Positions 51,045-51,321 of a stretch of 51,321 nucleotides of DNA are shown here, piece after piece (position 1 is the stretch's first letter; the number at the start of each line of letters is the position of its first letter). This DNA is from Ectothiorhodospiraceae bacterium (GTDB taxonomy: Bacteria > Pseudomonadota > Gammaproteobacteria > Nitrococcales > Aquisalimonadaceae). Both the position numbers and the translations under genes were made by a program. The stretch lies in NCBI GenBank assembly GCA_003565775.1, contig PXAT01000096.1:1-51321 (forward strand), written 5' to 3'. The notes beneath the pieces were generated by a model. It was not told the DNA's origin. It was given only the letters and a program-made list of their open reading frames with translations, and did no database searches.

Positions 51045-51321
51045 GTCGATGACTCCGCGTCCAGCGGCCCCATGACCCGGCCCTTGAAACCGTAGACATG
51101 GCGAGCGCCGGCATAACGGACCAACTGCACGGTGCGAGCCTGCCCCGGCTCGAAGCGCACTGCCGTGCCGGCCGGGATATCCAGCCGAAAACCGCGAGTG
51201 GCAGCACGATCAAAAAGCAGCGCGTCGTTGACTTCGAAAAAATGGTAGTGCGACCCCACCTGCACTGGCCGGTCACCGCTGTTGGAGACCGCCACGCTGA
51301 CGGTCTCTCGCCCCGCATTCA
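51041..51321 (-). CDS. ureB: Urease beta subunit UreB (5' end outside the window)
   Basis: The last 93 or so codons of UreB are present, with the typical [29 protein letters not shown] and [11 protein letters not shown]. UreB is usually about 100 aa, so only the first few residues are cut off by the window edge. The stop overlaps the ureC ATG. ureA and ureD are expected just beyond the right edge. Confidence 0.95.
   Translation of the reverse strand, partial: NAGRETVSVAVSNSGDRPVQVGSHYHFFEVNDALLFDRAATRGFRLDIPAGTAVRFEPGQARTVQLVRYAGARHVYGFKGRVMGPLDAESST

Noticed and set aside
1-51321. tRNA, rRNA and CRISPR arrays
   Set aside because: I saw no cloverleaf consensus, no rRNA-like stretch and no regularly spaced direct repeats.

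Overview
The window is GC-rich, densely coded DNA from a gammaproteobacterium. The run polA / engB / cytochrome c4 / resB / ccsB / dsbA, System II cytochrome c maturation, acidic proteins and a urease cluster would fit a Chromatiales or Ectothiorhodospiraceae-like, possibly halophilic, bacterium. That placement is inference; there is no rRNA or tRNA gene here to test it.

Layout. (1) 1-4.2 kb: a 279-bp inverted-repeat-bounded element (MITE-like), then a membrane-anchored multi-PAS GGDEF-EAL protein. (2) 4.2-6.7 kb: a sulfide/persulfide module: MBL-fold persulfide dioxygenase-like enzyme, a second MITE copy, a BigR/SqrR-type ArsR repressor with both redox cysteines, and a PmpA/PmpB sulfur-transport pair. 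(3) 6.7-9.6 kb: acyl-CoA thioesterase and a large MscS-type channel. (4) 9.7-24.8 kb: a complete-looking Tad/Flp pilus locus: tadG, DUF3613, tadD, tadC, tadB, tadA, tadZ, rcpA and rcpC on the minus strand, flp and prepilin peptidase on the plus strand, then a PprAB-like two-component pair, a TadE pseudopilin and a leucine-rich lipoprotein. Most minus-strand genes overlap by 1-4 bp. (5) 25-32.8 kb: MFS transporter, endonuclease/exonuclease/phosphatase-fold protein, dsbA, ccsB, resB, cytochrome c4 and engB. (6) 32.8-33.5 kb: the engB-polA gap, with a predicted sRNA in the genomic position of Spot 42/ErsA. (7) 33.5-41.3 kb: polA, a LOG-family protein, uvrD and a second GGDEF-EAL protein. (8) 41.4-46.6 kb: an amide-utilisation operon (porin, amiE, amiB-like ATPase, fmdA, fmdB) preceded by a sigma-54 promoter match. 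(9) 46.6-51.3 kb: a degenerate IS1595-type transposase-like protein and ureG, ureF, ureE, ureC and the 3' part of ureB.

How it fits together. The amide operon and urease form a nitrogen-scavenging block: amides cross the porin, are hydrolysed to ammonia by AmiE and FmdA, and urea is split by urease. The Tad locus sits with its own two-component system and a shared upstream motif that may tie the lipoprotein to the pilus regulon. The BigR module handles sulfide and persulfide.

Most notable: the predicted sRNA with an RpoE/AlgU-like promoter, three ordered hairpins and a C-rich loop; the MITE family, one copy of which occupies the divergent control region of the persulfide module; the sigma-54 promoter plus internal terminator of the amide operon; and the possibly domesticated transposase between the two nitrogen clusters.
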